DNA of 64,000 bases, taken from Nocardia spumae. Its GTDB lineage: Bacteria > Actinomycetota > Actinomycetes > Mycobacteriales > Mycobacteriaceae. Positions 37,801 through 39,022 of the stretch are shown here, piece by piece. The translations under genes and the position numbers were made by a program. Within the stretch, counting starts at the first letter, position 1, and each line of letters begins with the position of its first letter. The stretch spans positions 5,208,001 to 5,272,000 of the forward strand of contig NZ_JAJFZL010000001.1 in the NCBI RefSeq assembly GCF_020733635.1. The letters run 5' to 3'. The notes under the pieces were generated by a model. That model searched no databases. It had not been told where the DNA came from and saw only the letters and a list, made by a program, of their open reading frames with translations.

Positions 37801-39013
37801 TCGCCCGGTCAGTCGCCATCGGCACGTTGCCGCCCGCCGCATCGGCCGGGGGCGCGTCGCTACCGGGAGTCGCCTTGTCGGGCGCGGTGTTCCATGCCTT
37901 ACGCGCGGTCTCCCACGCTTGCCTCGATTCCGCGGAGATCTTCACCGGCGATCCGGCCGCGGGCAGATCGGGCCGGGTGAACATCCCGCTGCCGTCGACC
38001 GTCGGCTCCGCGCCGAATCGGGATCCGGAGTGGGCGCCGGGTTGCGCGTGCACGGTTCCGGCGAAGGCGCCGTTGAGCATGGGCGCCAGCACGTGATCGA
38101 AGTCGTCCGGCCAGCCGGTGATCATGGCCGCGGCGCTCAGACCGGCCGCACCGCCCGCGATCCCGTGCACCAGTCCGGCCAGCGTCCGGCTGGTCTGCAT
38201 CCGGGGGATCACCGCCGGCGCGAATCGGGCAGCGAGTGTGCCGCCCACGGCGCCGCCGGCGCCCGCCACGCCCGCGACGAGGATCGACGTCAGATCGATG
38301 CCGGTCGGGTTCTCGCGATCGTCGCCGATCGGCGACAGATTCCGGTATCCCTGCGCGGCCTGCAGGAGTTGCACGCCCCCGTCCACGGCCACCGGCAACA
38401 GGGCCGCCCGGCCCACCGTCATCGCGAACCTGACCGAACCCAACGCCGACAGTTTGGCCATCGTGTTCGCCGCGAGCCGGCTGTAGGCCTCCTTCAATCC
38501 CGCTCGCATGAGCTGGACCTCGGCCCGCCCTTCGACCAAGGTCGCCTCGACGGCCGGGACGGCGGCCAGTTCGCCGGCGGGACCGGCGGCGGAGGCGGCG
38601 GTCAGCATTCTCATTATCCGCCAGCCCAATTCGACACCGAACGCGAACATCACGCACAGCGTCTTCTCCGCGTCGTTGGCCGCGCCGTCCACCTGATCGG
38701 CCAGGGTCACGGCCCGGTGGTGCAGGGTGCCCGCGCCGGCCTGGTGCGAACGCAACATCTCACGCAATCCGTCACCGAACGCGCCTATCGAATCCTGCTG
38801 TGCCAGCAGGTTTCCCGCGTCCCGCGCGTGCTCGTTCAACGCTCCGGCCCGCGCCCGCAGGTCGGTGGCGAGATCTCGCATCCGGGAGATATCGGCTCGG
38901 GGCAGATCGCCGCCGAACACCACCATTTCGATCGGACGCCGCACGATGACGGGGAGGCTCTCGAAGATCTCCCGCACCTGCACCACCGGATTCAGCGACG
39001 GCACTTCCTCCAT
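13829..39013 (-). CDS. Giant (8394-aa) modular T7SS-associated polytoxin-like protein
   Basis: One uninterrupted frame of 8394 codons, starting 9 bases after the stop of the WXG100-type gene. In order: WXG100-like helical and hydrophobic N-terminus (1-330); Pro/Gly-rich spacer (340-610); SecA-like DEAD helicase core (615-1260, Walker A K702, DEMD 792-795); papain-fold toxin domain (C1511, H1597, D1617); an unassigned module; two XRE-like HTHs; metallopeptidase 1 (H2800); NUDIX; DUF3626-like; coiled coil; LuxR-type HTH; DUF1023-type alpha/beta-hydrolase (S4185); a helical module; metallopeptidases 2-5 (H5310, H6082, H6922, H7476) with a second DUF3626-like unit; and a degenerate PI3/4-kinase-like module. 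Thirteen short IGxRPSD-type motifs mark the seams. By analogy with WXG100-like polymorphic toxins it is probably exported by T7SS and processed, but that is inference. Only the domain calls rest on visible motifs. Confidence 0.9.
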   Translation of the reverse strand: MEEVPSLNPVVQVREIFESLPVIVRRPIEMVVFGGDLPRADISRMRDLATDLRARAGALNEHARDAGNLLAQQDSIGAFGDGLREMLRSHQAGAGTLHHRAVTLADQVDGAANDAEKTLCVMFAFGVELGWRIMRMLTAASAAGPAGELAAVPAVEATLVEGRAEVQLMRAGLKEAYSRLAANTMAKLSALGSVRFAMTVGRAALLPVAVDGGVQLLQAAQGYRNLSPIGDDRENPTGIDLTSILVAGVAGAGGAVGGTLAARFAPAVIPRMQTSRTLAGLVHGIAGGAAGLSAAAMITGWPDDFDHVLAPMLNGAFAGTVHAQPGAHSGSRFGAEPTVDGSGMFTRPDLPAAGSPVKISAESRQAWETARKAWNTAPDKATPGSDAPPADAAGGNVPMATDRARPGSVLPEGSGAPAAPRQHGATPVRAGETLSPTAGGEKPARTETAVDPAGPRSPGGGEPGRGAPQTPPRVTAGAETAAPAKIPPASGDHRSGTLVSAAPHPGAAEGTAANDGAAVGQPRGGEGDGSTAERGTQGEPHPGGEQEGAVADDGAAAEQPRTGADRDATGEDGTPDAETGDRTADSGPEASTDRSPAPAPGNQDETPTPAPRDRADEVLADFHERSGKQVPDALKLSNLPEEVLQAGLFHPDANESLIAGMEIIRRETAEAAPGGMVLRGPQLEGGFEMARRPVQMLPGQGKTLMFMSYSLQQAVRHGSVLLVTTADGLAYREFTEYKRVLSRYGIDVLRADQRTGFGTVTRGRPAIVVATGETVGHLCNAGHTPPRRAVIDEMDAIVDRGEKTFIRSEMAAGAAPASTAREVFAAHDFLADALAKGRLSHEDFGLKQLAEEVDVQLPDGTFEVGTEYWYDGQAALTPAGRAKVEALPGGQQWLDRMGSSRLEMAAAAEFSTRNKTHYVMDQGKIVIVDQGEHGLQRNPKTSSESRWSAEPGKASLAQAVEAKEIRAAEAIGMSREQHGIVVRADTDSARSITAAEIYGSDRFFDHITGASGTLTDLGHVLKTVYGLETPQAIDPFNASRLIEGQPDVHENTRAKLNALAGYAHQMREGGQGRFQEILCHRNDLVDKQVRALLRAGVPREAIEAVDADRIAKWGANWETQLQKVFDAAGEQGKILVINRQGQRGVDIGVSDAVLAKGGMHVWMTEVPEQSYIYEQAKNRTARNGKPGTAQALMSPQDELIRKAMHLRGVREAVVQYEDAVAEHRADPTPATHDKLVEAGDNLGSLVPALQQRAHHHATSGFILRYAPVTDPSALITAMTPWHPGDLGQPDQPADRSTRLADLLGIPSPTATALVTALDRDGMLDPDEPRGDNEADPVAGALRRAGLPSSVVETLRQHLDATAPGMAVQYALLTDEQALDDLTPRRDRLAATIGWDLADIEGAEGLRHVGAAVTAAQHDLARALGVPVADVTAAAARDVLGEAMTRELTEDDARPLGTDAAPVARPDAESADDAATRDAVAENVVAAASLYLATAALLDLVSEIHRRSPNSCVNNGVTAMRVLCPENADRFTMPSGGIPLRGHNWDTVKSSFRHGSPRASRSLDQAVESLKRQPGGVQVLVYKWKNTEAQGSGDADNHLVLLVNDSEPGDPPNLVVVDLSASRDGRRDNDFGPKDLTDRRALLNKAVAFDAWQREQQPFIDQLPEAERAFWTIDFDRSGDLVTAPARRDVPPAEIMDQPVPVDEELERDVDEVFSDWRGDEHRTPERASRPAAEPVNTGSRPPGAPDPRASGRDSPNMSGPGSPMRKELREALGYVEPVDGDPAVLRDARAFVIECFLEYQRRGQGESAAAVNARRLIVNIRRRAKADKALLPDRLADLYRTGATAATWKEVWTRTRRAAPAGPDPVHATREELARWATRLSDQDLRTRLADGQADISAHLAAVRAGRPPAIAVAVATAREQTALAAEQWRRIAGIGSESPIATAEAAAGVFEIIGALRGAGMRPAPEGDDLDVLARFPERVVAATEIGTERIIDAAEWARLADDHLISARDGDWDPELMRSLRSLPSLAAEFAAARTASDRAFGAAARRYIPDAYRAALYFLTHTRDAERATHLLRDLDHAVAASVDRLGSAPPVTTVGLSLFQLRTDIHQAIADAGAATASAMRAGTRQALADNPALPGMIERIVGDLDALARHGAEAPRRMRPSYTAHRSAYDDLFDDGGGRYPTVRVRAVGVNAGNFVAPSGSALEPLRTGTHGISFVMDRWGRMLAGNDHEALLHLMSAMGDELAGWGTLATDDTGRPDGQVHPYRVDEISDPMGTAQLRDVLARGGLHLDDTTFDNESQGLLWQGHPPPVSSVFGMDAVGFRDSVEAIFAGYLGQFWVKPVRDEITVRPDEVRVPLTLAPIRRAPGHVEVVARREGDRTIVRYRNPDPGAEPEQVARVFAELHRRMDRWVAESDGVDWHPDTAEVVRAFERHLDGSEQAQPGGSIGSRPSDSVPEPGDPVRGAAAVPDPAEVEPFGRWLRAARTSLGMSRGDLAARMGVPGSATYIGSFERGVTPTRDMIVRILEALEVADDVAEAVLREAANAEIDALPDPAEPRFTSPNAWIVAARQRRKMPQKDLAARVGLSVSQWAPRERATNPRTKAFQITREQAQRALDALEATDEVVGRFMGKFYPDAATDTASPDSQPNPSGLIGSRPSDGESPLPAWHGVDPVLVAAELSATWPRLERVVGFDHPGADPEALREIARAIDDLYTRYPHINIREVRVVDPSELPNEEAGAHTDPTTYRDGEPGSIIKVNLRRVVDARGYRDMREGFVSSGLHRRGSEVRPFYRLIQHEGGHALQEVRPYTHLIMADLLRTYLDHTDRRLPFVVWLDTGPEKLTGYSYISNARGRRNVRPSEAGPEAFWAGEAEPLHPHSPLGTVYQLASGRKPIDYRPLEFARNMTRTYWPAPEPGVSVEEMFVDVGSNRFRVVAEQLTPGAGWRIASANGVFPEHDVLANAFSHLRAGSPAELNAEIARALSGDPAAPRDEDGPRDRQSEQSDHPFRVLDDPGMSGDREVEPGYWGHYGAAGVLVRHVNSDGDEMFLICKSKRGFSQGNWQLPGGALCARETPAQGAARELSEELGADAEYLAGLRHRGTQVISGPRGWKYHVLVADAPRLLDPVVDDEETGEARWVSREELAGMAGRGELHSALTRNLPRVLGLFEPDAAEPVVPPVSGSAAVVADRPEGFRPKAAFRTLDPTMFDEYTALFEFGQATFGDPTRTAEVARRNEEFFARYPQARESAVAGQLLQYRAVVGEIEKLAHALGTPSAELRAQLQRELVGLVEGKPLAVRMRQEALFGLLADGRFKTQFEGTLGGGHRGDVARLEDRWFGNAENMDPRLRPVYAHVLIGGERQAGLSDATVSAGSSDIKRTLYTEKLAMYGRIEVVLKDDVRQRATVCVGDSLVYSGAVFGGKQARTIPSPLLDPQPESFGVGPVSEKASEEDRALGGTNRDYLGQRFRQHQFVECHIHGGLTLADIDHVNLPEPPDPELRAALDRAGVPWRVLDSHTIARSGDAEAVARERRRLEEDLAVVEARVAEIRRELEIIERGDAPRRRAWSERSRVELRNAEAMRDRILEMLAPLDTGPSGRIGSRPSDGTADRARRAGYPAGIPDGLSLTSAETEIFTQARNGATHDDIATALGISERDVRARLAAVRRKLADQRARLVTASPLGGPATTSESDRFRAAMYAALVGAGQPDPRQLIAEASTEQLERTVRGSDRRRLPGPARGGTRGLVIRNMTLLAAARSVSTLAAEHNRAQAMLATALAEASPAELQAVLDELGAAERRILADRFGPAPSAATFEPPDSVRSMRAVDIVRHVAAELAARAATPAADDRDDLLAAVGHTNQLAAQTYTANECLDAVMEWLDRQEPAHADATTPSGGRSLPVDHGFDDEQQRVAGEALRTGGFDNADALQRWGNRLRATSARRRATENAEWWDSLSDPAEPGGLSATQRALIQVHPHRIGNADGLPAVIRDHANRLAIRRDLDEFIARKPTGAGMLDWVRTGLTTAERKQLSNLVHIRNHLRQLDRQAAGISGNPPVHLLSFDSTAFDGKGKVVAALGNVDTAHTVNWHVPGTNTTAASLAYQFKPLRNLYEETRRVDPSLELASIIWIGYDAPTGPVNTGFVKAAFRRRARVGGDRLLCDIAALHATRRRAGTGDPGRLVNRLYGHSYGSVTVSYAGRDGRLGGLISSVILAGSPGAGPLRDAAAFGIGAHNVYVFASWRDPVTMFGADRPGAGSRVHHRVGHGIDPATEAFGGQRVGAEYPDSPDFAGAEAVHQGYLLRDEETGEPNEALANAAQITAGRGDTLARVEPRRAGNRALARPADPERGRYAERAGDTEPVAAEFGDAAPPDGLIGNRPDDDRRNQRRAPWSQRRAGTDPSVRLAIAHGAAERRARLLAELSGLLAPYGVDPAELLRTGSPTWETWFARYREVRRDLVGMLEIDRGAAVDDEWIRHVLADWHEKGCATEEISALGREFDEKLPIARLVDDIQRLDAWARTVEAVEAELARRAAELPGLIGRVQGLIRAAADFRPLGEFVRVPSAALETANRRAAARQLLEEQALDLFALGTTVAEDARASFEPSNQRLLAAARRYRLSSLDSRHGMALLSARLRYLVEAVQDPENEMPVPADIEELRRLAVEANAAVERYDTTHLLTTDLAVTLDHLNRTLTGVPAAASGTSWRLSQAPDSALFPERLAAVRDDVANRRNRMITALLDGATGEFDYDIAAHDDVDAGVYYRMWLADLLSEETDPPESGERSDRIDTAIRLIGETSRARGRLGRIDTVLAALDEAGHRMTLGRRMLVRLMSEHLRKYPLDRRMGRGELEPDLMTILSAVRRCEAALPGDGWAESTPAQVRGRVDEWRRAGGSPHVAHEAERYLGLRQLVEAFDAETFWSDWYYSLSAHGAALERLIRGRHAAEQAGDETAGIDRFDADLDNWLDAAMNTVGRAGGPEIGPEDPTGSIGARPSDAVTAIAGLPERAGAGDPDLVLDFAPEDRDGAEAAVAALADLLRAQGWRDPAQAATAPELVRRAVAEGRNYLAAYRADLLRQLASVPEDRREQALRGLGMRLTARLSTAADGARSLRVSVECSQYRPPYRPYEPHGTEWPARLHSARTVGPAVRELLPAATRAGIEQWGEVWADFDEPPTGAPATLPPPPATAYEAKARMVRALYDDHHVRFTGWEDDDVPPEALESVIRHARARFAEFGRLHLREIRIADTDEDTGATLGRAAGHIRSRGSGDPFGMNHYVTLTINRARVIDPARHRQATALDIAAHHMAPMADALGGVFDHEWRHVVDSFTGYRLSRISEPLLAFVHSHYLRRGLLPPALTFQQWRNQIPSYGFTEGPDGGYSWYALEGFAEGSRAATADSSLGPTHPAHVLDWLARRYLDGTPPEHVLADWLADHPAVVPDFPDTPHSDALGLYRNYRLARDGGDSALAEAWWNRILQSIPTPEGRTYIQRWMDNGRVLSEVTMRRGGPLRAELDRALIEDLRRAFDGEIVAHVTADTLWHVLADGRFPNGFEHTQRPGGPRLSLAELAQLEYALFGHPTSLGPERRPTYCEIRTGAAHSVSRSDTSFGPADIQVVLGAHVAARTTACVGDVRQAPVFPSRLSDPRPESFTPDQNLVQAQVHGELTLTDVDHLVFLRRAPGRALRNALAQAGIPWRTAAGIRPSRSREGLPPAERTLPAPERARARARFDAVAERDALLRTVVPGIRGPAADRPAATGGAPTAGPSGLVGARPSAREVATAIEHVPQQPGATDPDLALEFVPGDEEQVEAAASALADLLRAHGWREPAHAAAVSDLVRRAGHEALDFLDRSFRTLRRELGIPDQLEISPDHAARLTVRLSTAPDGARSLHVSVECDQTRPVYAPYLDTTPWPSPLHNDREVGPGTRTVLSAATRSGVEPWGEVWADFTEPPTDSPPRELPPPATPREAKARIVRALYEDLHLRFGGWEDPEIPPEAVAVLADRARVLIGEFGRRRLREIRIEHNTSNGVTFSEGSVDPAGLNHHTTIVLDTRYLLQMLILHEMPVLRAQFEEHEANGFWGRSDDLLGGTLDHEFRHMLDAATGFRLSARSEPLLRLVHADLVARGLLPGEFTFQRWFDQLPGYGRTARPVDGVSMRAVENFAEGGRAASADPALHATHPARVLDWLARRYLDDAVPDSAETALRDWRADHHDLTAYVPGTDTPRDSALEHPSVRLARDAVPPAEPGLSRLVRGTRNAAERVLEMLGETGDPDRRRAIREALEEFEAAVATLREERSLRAEAAAEYDRADAGNALTDELATRRDHYTARVARQEYRMQSAAAELAVIVDYHDSGGSEEIPGTDGPVGSIGHRPSERAATLSPDMSAADIRAAVAAMLRGAEDLPAVPPSQLAEAVTLAANHGLRAAGGDGVGLSSRTTRTATGYAIRGTVAGVAVPHPRGVLADSWGGEVFGEWEWADRGDGADPSWSVRLWGGRKTFRRLAGELPAQLAELVSNFDVRHADSLLTEAVQVAASRKGVGRGGMLVVEGEDGRLRVRVREGVIPTVGMPDKYARTLPPAGRPDSIGSRPHDEGTALRIAPFDPTRPEGRIGSSPTGGYGATPDVVRIQPMTGHPGVWRELITYRDGVRVIRETYDHAERAITEWTNTLIGRTIGAPIGEVRLDAPEYHVLYRDYEPDRWGSGDPRAADMLGIYEAVIGKESPFSDVFVRTVGGRRVWRDHHVRRRDIADIGAQVDYLGDLLSQIAFPDWAVLTMFDARSTAMRALREMAQHAEHPLRVAGLDEETQAKTRLVEEFKLRHPYIEVAGFESPCTAKAAVEEILGRLDGLLDKYRYTPGFRKLMTNIRGLRIDFLLWARAVASPRYDEAADAIVGTDLTFNLRFAADRDMAVADSGRRAARGSHPSSGRPHEDDALHEFVHAIDHATKRELSWNLPAVLREAHAKLTRLGLVENYEEWLRHLSWHAFTTSAKDVLQPAEALAVGFCDAEISGLVVGTPQWVIHEYVTNLRPPRMEPGIRIGARLTEPTGSIGGRPSDPAPTSRAPRVGDDTGGGAARRMAGPADPYDASADSQAPPGERFAALIGIGLVAGVRRVDPLPGPAGVRLELVTFDNGYQAVRESYDDIDSAMGEWLNSMIGAAMGAPVADTCPQPGDYTVLYRELVPGKPANTVLPQSTARAYDLGLVDEDLNPQQWELAAVFGPVDRRHLDSAAADLLGLFDAATGTRRGTGQWNIDPDGAVWAGRGARAGEDTGPSPFAAKFVRRVDGSTVWRDHPLPRQDITALREQVSYVGELVEHRLADLPKAHRKTLHAEHGRVLAALARAEQHAVHTPDETAHVSGLSVDAQAKARLVEEFTLAHPYFAIAGFDHPLLPVDAAREILETLDELLTKYRYTPGFRRLMTNIRGLRIDFQDHPDVNAETVFDGDYRTTWMTFNLRRAADRAAALEADREDGTTGFHPSSGRPYHDDVVHEFGHAIDHASGNRLSEAIDTVLHDAWEALRRHGLLDEPYDEWLRRLPEAAFTSMAKDTLNPAETVAVGFIDAEINGIVAGTPQWVIHHYLTTSRPPDIAPPTGLIGSRPPAPDDAGQPSRWEMSAAERSLRSRGPGVEERIHAGANESFVVNFGAAGIGVYRPGSGEYHRMIEDGYEQIFLVPPSGLAVRIVATARLDEKMAELASAFDPELGAGQVPIATLWSGSRGPGALIMGAPDLETPPPFAELDQVRRDLAIVRGYILGECDPEDGHYVTAGAGNAVLMVKDGNCLPDGPHSFSMAERLLPDGSFTLYPQNVPEFLGHAVERADPRLHPVALAVVEGLRPEWLDDVLTTLGIERSAIDAALARLREIADNGRVLGDHWPYSTELVNDFEMPPEYLVRDASIDSELRRAERLVPTRDSYDMVPLDTDARDTVHIPRGSESSLLLKVVDGRFVGPDGKPYTSPFLEQVGVRDVISLVMGPEIGDAYRAGRNHLDLYDRFPRSELGVPGYGVCSFVAGQPEDIEPFANAFGHSADEHAGGRRTFDTRKMMQAATQLRYDFRTRGVDLSGDRFRDEIRGTLWRSPTTGPTVGELIDRGAEAARELLPGFGADDFWVAIERLESEPDRLVTTLSLNPVLFESGEVDLEWRRVEGETTARVTRVDLGQDPVRVAEALCELDAMVRQWLAPSGVRFIGGAAGPAELTVREPHSGGRPMSAEQVGTWTAERLRAFGWHADGIDAVAGALSELATRAPGLGHFRIELRTFGEPGNRTLLARTIEIDVAQPDSTGPSTASALPRALAGIPHTVGVSELAAGRSVWFTVEERAGSASTRAASPGATAIVPGEEDQRHSRRGRTPWSAERTGTDPRPGHSDTETGEGTSNPEGRIGSRPEAGSRRTATPWSSVAPADAAGGGPRQ
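15690..16252 (-). other. Giant protein module: degenerate PI3/4-kinase-like domain
   Basis: GANESFVVNFGAAGIGVYRP resembles the start of bacterial PI3/4-kinase-like domains, which normally read VYKP: the ATP-binding Lys position is Arg here. The downstream segment ILGECDPEDGHYV and VLMVKDGNCLPDG sits where TDRHxxN and IDNG are expected and keeps only part of them. It is probably inactive or altered in specificity. Confidence 0.45.
16274..17887 (-). other. Giant protein module: HExxH metallopeptidase 5
   Basis: KYRYTPGFRRLMTNIRGLRI, VVHEFGHAIDHASG (H7476, H7480), ETVAVGFIDAEING and GTPQWVIHHY align block for block with module 4. Compared with module 4 it carries an insertion of roughly 100 residues in the region before HExxH. 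Confidence 0.7.
17909..19201 (-). other. Giant protein module: HExxH metallopeptidase 4
   Basis: Contains a strand region with VLYRDYEPDRW, the block KYRYTPGFRKLMTNIRGLRI, and ALHEFVHAIDHAT with H6922 and H6926. It ends with EALAVGFCDAEISG and TPQWVIHEY. It is a close paralogue of module 5. Confidence 0.7.
19298..19921 (-). other. Giant protein module: about 200 aa, unassigned
   Basis: Contains AAVAAMLRGAEDLPAVPPSQ, GGRKTFRRLAGELPAQLAEL and GGMLVVEGEDGRLRVRV. A weak resemblance to HATPase-type anti-sigma domains can be argued from the last block, but the N and G boxes are not visible, so I leave it unassigned. Confidence 0.4.
19943..21718 (-). other. Giant protein module: HExxH metallopeptidase 3
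   Basis: Paralogue of module 2: DPDLALEFVPGDEEQ, LADLLRAHGW, GWEDPEIPPEAV and LDHEFRHMLDAA with H6082 and H6086, then AVENFAEGGRAA. It lacks the DUF3626-like unit that follows module 2 and instead ends in a Glu/Arg-rich helical stretch. Confidence 0.65.
21960..22530 (-). other. Giant protein module: DUF3626-like domain, copy 2
   Basis: LADGRFPNGFEHT, DIQVVLGAHVAARTTACVGD, PRPESF, QAQVHGELTLTDVDH and AQAGIPWRT reproduce in order the blocks of copy 1 at 28490-29420. This indicates duplication inside the gene. Confidence 0.6.
22540..24049 (-). other. Giant protein module: HExxH metallopeptidase 2
   Basis: Opens with DPDLVLDFAPEDRDG and LADLLRAQGW, then GWEDDDVPPEALES as entry block and FDHEWRHVVDSF with H5310 and H5314. 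A glutamate-containing block (ALEGFAEGSRAA) about 100 residues later may supply a third ligand. It is a close paralogue of module 3 through its whole length. Confidence 0.65.
24071..25882 (-). other. Giant protein module: all-helical region of unknown function
   Basis: About 600 residues of charged, Ala/Arg/Glu-rich helices beginning RAPWSQRRAGTDPS. No catalytic signature is visible. The opening PWSxxRxGTDP sequence recurs near the C-terminus of the giant protein (about 13980-14010). Confidence 0.45.
26040..27060 (-). other. Giant protein module: DUF1023-type alpha/beta-hydrolase
   Basis: Blocks SIIWIGYDAPTG, LYGHSYGSVTVSYA (nucleophile Ser4185), ILAGSPGAGP and a later Asp/His region (FASWRDPVTMFG; RVGHGIDP) match the DUF1023 alpha/beta-hydrolase family. 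That family is common in actinobacterial T7SS-linked proteins, and the catalytic motifs look intact. Confidence 0.75.
27990..28190 (-). other. Giant protein module: LuxR-type HTH
   Basis: LTSAETEIFTQARNGATHDD followed by IATALGISERDVRARLAAVR is a GerE/LuxR-type helix-turn-helix. It lies immediately after the linker at 28196-28216, that is, at the very N-terminus of a module. Confidence 0.7.
28490..29420 (-). other. Giant protein module: DUF3626-like domain, copy 1
   Basis: Contains LLADGRFKTQFE, RIEVVLKDDVRQRATVCVGD, PQPESF, ECHIHGGLTLADIDHV and a final RAGVPWR block, a pattern I associate with DUF3626. The same ordered blocks recur in the second copy at about 21960-22530. A charged coiled-coil segment (rich in Glu/Arg) follows, before the next linker. 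Confidence 0.6.
29480..29970 (-). other. Giant protein module: NUDIX hydrolase
   Basis: Residues about 3015-3175. The NUDIX box is complete: GGALCARETPAQGAARELSEELG fits G-x5-E-x7-REUXEEXGU. It is preceded by strands around GAAGVLVRHV and NWQLPGG. NUDIX domains hydrolyse nucleoside diphosphate-linked compounds such as NAD or ADP-ribose. The substrate is not readable. Confidence 0.8.
30040..31024 (-). other. Giant protein module: HExxH metallopeptidase 1
   Basis: Begins GVDPVLVAAELSATW, has the family entry block GFDHPG followed by AIDDLYTRYP, and contains QHEGGHAL with H2800 and H2804 as presumed zinc ligands. It is related to the four other metallopeptidase modules further downstream by the shared GF/GW-D-x-P block upstream of HExxH. 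Confidence 0.65.
31046..31645 (-). other. Giant protein module: two tandem XRE/Cro-like HTH domains
   Basis: Two helix-turn-helix units lie between linkers 2 and 3. The first contains LRAARTSLGMSRGDLAARMG followed by SFERGVTPTRDMIVRILEAL. The second contains ARQRRKMPQKDLAARVGLS. Both follow the XRE pattern of a first helix, DLAxRxG, and a recognition helix. HTHs are unexpected in a protein thought to be exported. Confidence 0.65.
31667..33784 (-). other. Giant protein module of unknown fold (about 700 aa)
   Basis: Between the first and second linker motifs. The first half is Arg/Ala-rich and helical. The second half contains a distinct globular stretch with blocks such as GTHGISFVMDRWGRMLAG and NESQGLLWQGHPPPV. 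I recognise no family and see no HExxH, nucleotide-binding or Cys-His signature. Confidence 0.5.
34004..34531 (-). other. Giant protein module: papain-fold toxin domain (Tox-PL/glutamine deamidase type)
   Basis: Residues about 1495-1670. The pattern SPNSCVNNGVTAM (Cys1511), DADNHLVLLVND (His1597) and NLVVVDLSAS (Asp1617) gives a Cys-His-Asp arrangement and spacing matching bacterial papain-fold polymorphic toxin domains, several of which are annotated as glutamine deamidases. This is the module most readily named as a toxin effector. Confidence 0.7.
35234..37171 (-). other. Giant protein module: SecA-like helicase core
   Basis: Residues 615-1260. SecA-type signatures occur in order: Walker A LPGQGKT (K702), DEAD-box variant IDEMDAIVDRGE (792-795), a GASGTL motif equivalent to the SecA GMTGTA block (about 1007), NRQGQRGVDIG equivalent to NMAGRGTDI (about 1137), and QAKNRTARNGKPGTAQALMS, like the SecA GRSGRQGDPG motif VI (about 1175-1195). 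This is more like SecA than like ordinary SNF2 or RecQ helicases. No SecA preprotein-binding or zinc-binding C-terminus is visible. Confidence 0.75.
38024..39013 (-). other. Giant protein module: WXG100-like helical and hydrophobic N-terminus
   Basis: Residues 1-330. The first 110 residues are amphipathic helices (DISRMRDLATDLRARAGAL, then a helix ending at DSIGAFGDGLREML), resembling the N-terminal WXG100-like domain of CpnT-type and other actinobacterial toxins. Hydrophobic and Gly/Ala-rich segments follow (VMFAFGVELGWRIMRML; VAGVAGAGGAVGGTLAARF; GIAGGAAGLSAAAMI), which may insert into a membrane or form a channel-like domain. Confidence 0.6.
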
Positions 39014-39022
39014 CGGCGCCGC

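Noticed and set aside
13829..39013. Possibility that the giant frame is several genes fused by sequencing error
   Set aside because: No internal ribosome binding site with a sensible start was noticed at the seams. All 13 linker motifs are in one frame, and the codon pattern is continuous. It still deserves long-read confirmation.
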